From Promethearchaeota archaeon (GTDB lineage: Archaea; Asgardarchaeota; Lokiarchaeia; Sigynarchaeales; SOKP01): a DNA stretch of 16,126 bases. The notes below the pieces were generated by a model. The model did no database searches, was not told where the DNA came from, and was given only the letters and a program-made list of their open reading frames with translations. Both the position numbers and the translations under genes were made by a program. The stretch spans positions 1 to 16,126 of the forward strand of contig JAHLWJ010000078.1 in the NCBI GenBank assembly GCA_019057975.1, written 5' to 3'. This document shows positions 16,101 to 16,126 of this stretch, one piece after another. Positions within the stretch are counted from its first letter, which is position 1; each line of letters opens with the position of its first letter.

Positions 16101-16104
16101 TCAT
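10192..16104 (-). CDS. Giant STAND NTPase with NACHT-type ATPase core (1970 aa)
   Basis: Residues 1-300 form a helical region with no effector family I recognise. The NTPase core follows: Walker A APAGYGKT (317-324), Walker B PILLIFDGWDEA (419-430) in the NACHT/Avs style (DGxDE), and IIISTRYVE (467-475) as the sensor-1 Arg region. After the NTPase helical domains comes a C-terminal part of roughly 1350 residues, rich in Tyr, Phe, Leu, Lys and Glu, mostly helical. It has no leucine-rich or WD repeats that I can see and no clean TPR, and presumably acts as sensor. The layout (N-terminal module, central STAND NTPase, very long C-terminal sensor) is that of bacterial and archaeal Avs and bNACHT immune proteins and of animal NLRs. 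The start at 16104 is only 22 bases from the window edge, so its promoter and any upstream genes are outside. It is the first visible gene of the operon with the NYN RNase and viperin, which may be its effectors. Confidence 0.93.
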   Translation of the reverse strand: MTSIENFDRVQLDNFLKAISRDLNQDKLKLIEHIIDVDKRQSFTKKMFILQWYFYKGDDDFPNDASMYRNALFETEKNSLIKRFNIAITKIGGTVKLLDPGDRTGYQAARSEMNKMIGEEILFRKEWKNKILTEIGEICAKFLYFKLLEEKIGVKGIWNLLNLELNEKSLQIIKHDLSIKDLFNWFVVEDNKGDYQFTNKFLEIIEFLKDHPELYPKEFKIVTNTLLSRLKNSLINNLDKLDVRLTKSGNKIYYYKDIIEDIDWIYKIDCKYDRRGLSLLEWANNFENYCIENLYEHFDRSDDKLKQFQQNLLVLQAPAGYGKTILLYQLGLDIFNKIYNESDFRIIPMFFSIKNFEIKNNILYYNKSEVVDLEEFNRYISTKNSLKFINNVLLRGILSEYNYNNYTINFFNSVLNKYPILLIFDGWDEALENLKQIIKNLLITILKNQLKTELKDVRSSKSDWIKIIISTRYVENSIISIYKHYLGESLEKKNYFLNLKLPEKDTAFNYLQIVSDKFNSEKDFEIVAERFHGYLTPLDLYILGIFPKMEIPKYKSQMYERWVYYQVLSEHLDSGDYKSIRNDEDIRSYLEKIKIPRNSDKNRFFLMQYVDGYLYGNDQVNYSLFEVLPQIAYSSVKSEHIKSIRYFDATINNPILKRFIRPYYEGLQNYARLLDPHFLGYFLAKYIYNRFLKDSPVEPIPNWEIEDFLQEFFLRDINNPKIKEIGIRNEKDFPNYLYLQSNVILPALNIPYNYGNVSFPWNWESLEYGNYIMKGFQFEFQKAIKNNDLEKKWSLLDLFREYKVNRPTKVWGSFLDEISKEYEMGEPQENHNPPEYFTLITKLLDLEDFDVKSREEIRYLELADDYLMEFFHNNLDHSANRFYYKKEDLPKLIIQIFESDNIYLIPWYAKVYDGFKRSKEYQISLNEELIIKKYESTQDKFIKNSLLKILIDDNPNRALEESDRFLKSNDKDHLDQLIRVLIEKIKEIEKIPKDLFTKWIKYYKNSAIALKQKYEMVKIFFEIELDDRQISILSSIYRNEKFDLSKKLEDEKYLNPEENPKEYGFMFNCLLFLNYRNQNKALNDMDYGYLGDYNLLFDYALKTRKYFYFTLIKESESFSDEEIEHHLSRCGFELLFSFSENIFRNHPYMDRSYYKKLVEFLSDINNYLLEFQKTWWDKNKPKNYYDIERYLRKVFEFFKEHKDTWGTVTRLGGSYILHEDKDHPELIQLNAIFDVIENDFPDIMENVAKHFFKLVSDYFLSEEIQIDDYDNDEIIPEENLIHLPKFVIHAFEEFQDISPEIRLEWIDELISKKVDFKDFKILFRDIKDYKYLYDKIWKKYGDYWIGGRWWSSRRRPEYVEYLDINGKDNKDEVKNIIHLLPFEFVNEKLKDKLDWEELQSNYDKEVYERYIEELKETEIVKEKSKDFLSALQKYSIKLSELALFLEDPSKPLLVLRDLWEKYYIYPLVPQEVHPSYKIFWNLTIDLPKKLYPFIKNPIAKIYLILCQFGRFYYGTRAEVYNQLLKELLTFKKSEIEEALVLIIKTDWSFKHKLVLLLYSNFSPIIIPIIKEFLAECQEELDWEIKSKIRSIKREKGIYKGEPLNLPKKEFRFEDIFENESLFELNILRNYSLLLSLLYYEIPNEDYLNDLLSDYSNERYDHIIKDLKNLKISKYARMTYLLDEKKLIELQEFKELKQFYVEKINSVREKQSENDYSFYSYRDSKIFHILNYFRKSKEIIDEMPDYKDQSTPRDDYYNFSSIKDQEVKNIINGIKNETINPDEIIEFIKAKGLYSETENILRFIIPTFHIDSWDDYYDEKAPKISRKHQKQIFWFLVYLLYDKTEYKRLVKREVDDYDYYYLSNNFNYFIGNLEEYIKRLIFDGIQYNNLLEWYNNCPKNIPSEWIKETLDPIIIKEIFFPNQIEFIPTHLRDKARRHAWKYLIISDLVNEINTYFEGYRNTFPEIKDDEF

Positions 16105-16126
16105 TAAGTTTTCACAATATTTTTTT

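Noticed and set aside
1..16126. CRISPR array, tRNA, rRNA, transposase or integrase
   Set aside because: No regularly spaced repeats, cloverleaf-like sequences, or recombinase motifs were found on either strand by reading, although short or decayed elements could be missed without computation.

Overview
The window is strongly A+T-rich DNA with Arg mostly AGA, many ATA Ile codons and frequent GGAG/GGAGGT Shine-Dalgarno (SD) sites. It reads as archaeal. The arguments are a tandem archaeal histone-fold protein, an ATPase with the layout of archaea-specific SMC-related proteins (ASRP/Sph), an AbrB-type small protein and several TATA-like promoters. Decayed C2H2 zinc fingers and a viperin lying beside eukaryote-like immune modules suggest an Asgard-type archaeon. 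That placement is inference, because no rRNA or ribosomal marker is present.

Left part (about 1-5760, + strand): after a roughly 500-base divergent intergenic region comes a tight run of seven genes. They are a histone-fold doublet, two tandem paralogous ~270-aa proteins of unknown family, a classical single-domain AAA ATPase, two small proteins whose genes overlap out of frame, and a short SMC/Rad50-like ATPase with a zinc hook. A perfect 12-bp-arm palindrome sits exactly on the boundary after the AAA gene. I read the run as a chromatin or DNA-maintenance (or anti-plasmid) operon. A 57-aa AbrB/MazE-like protein follows.

Middle (about 5960-8700): two unrecognised + strand genes, then an accessory region with visible decay. 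It holds a C2H2 zinc-finger array gene on the - strand broken by three stop codons and two frameshifts, the C-terminal piece of a calcineurin-like metallophosphoesterase (- strand), and an HNH-like gene (+ strand) whose 5' end runs into that piece.

Right part (8746-16104, - strand): a compact operon, in transcription order a 1970-aa STAND/NACHT NTPase, a NYN/PIN ribonuclease with the Regnase (Zc3h12a) motif layout, and a prokaryotic viperin (radical SAM, expected to make 3'-deoxy-3',4'-didehydro nucleotides). Spacing is 40 bases and then 5 bases, and the viperin SD lies inside the end of the NYN gene. The likely logic is a sensor NTPase coupled to two effectors, an RNase and a chain-terminator synthase. 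All three families have counterparts in animal innate immunity (NLR-type NACHT, Regnase/KHNYN, viperin). This is the best candidate in the window for an undescribed antiviral system.
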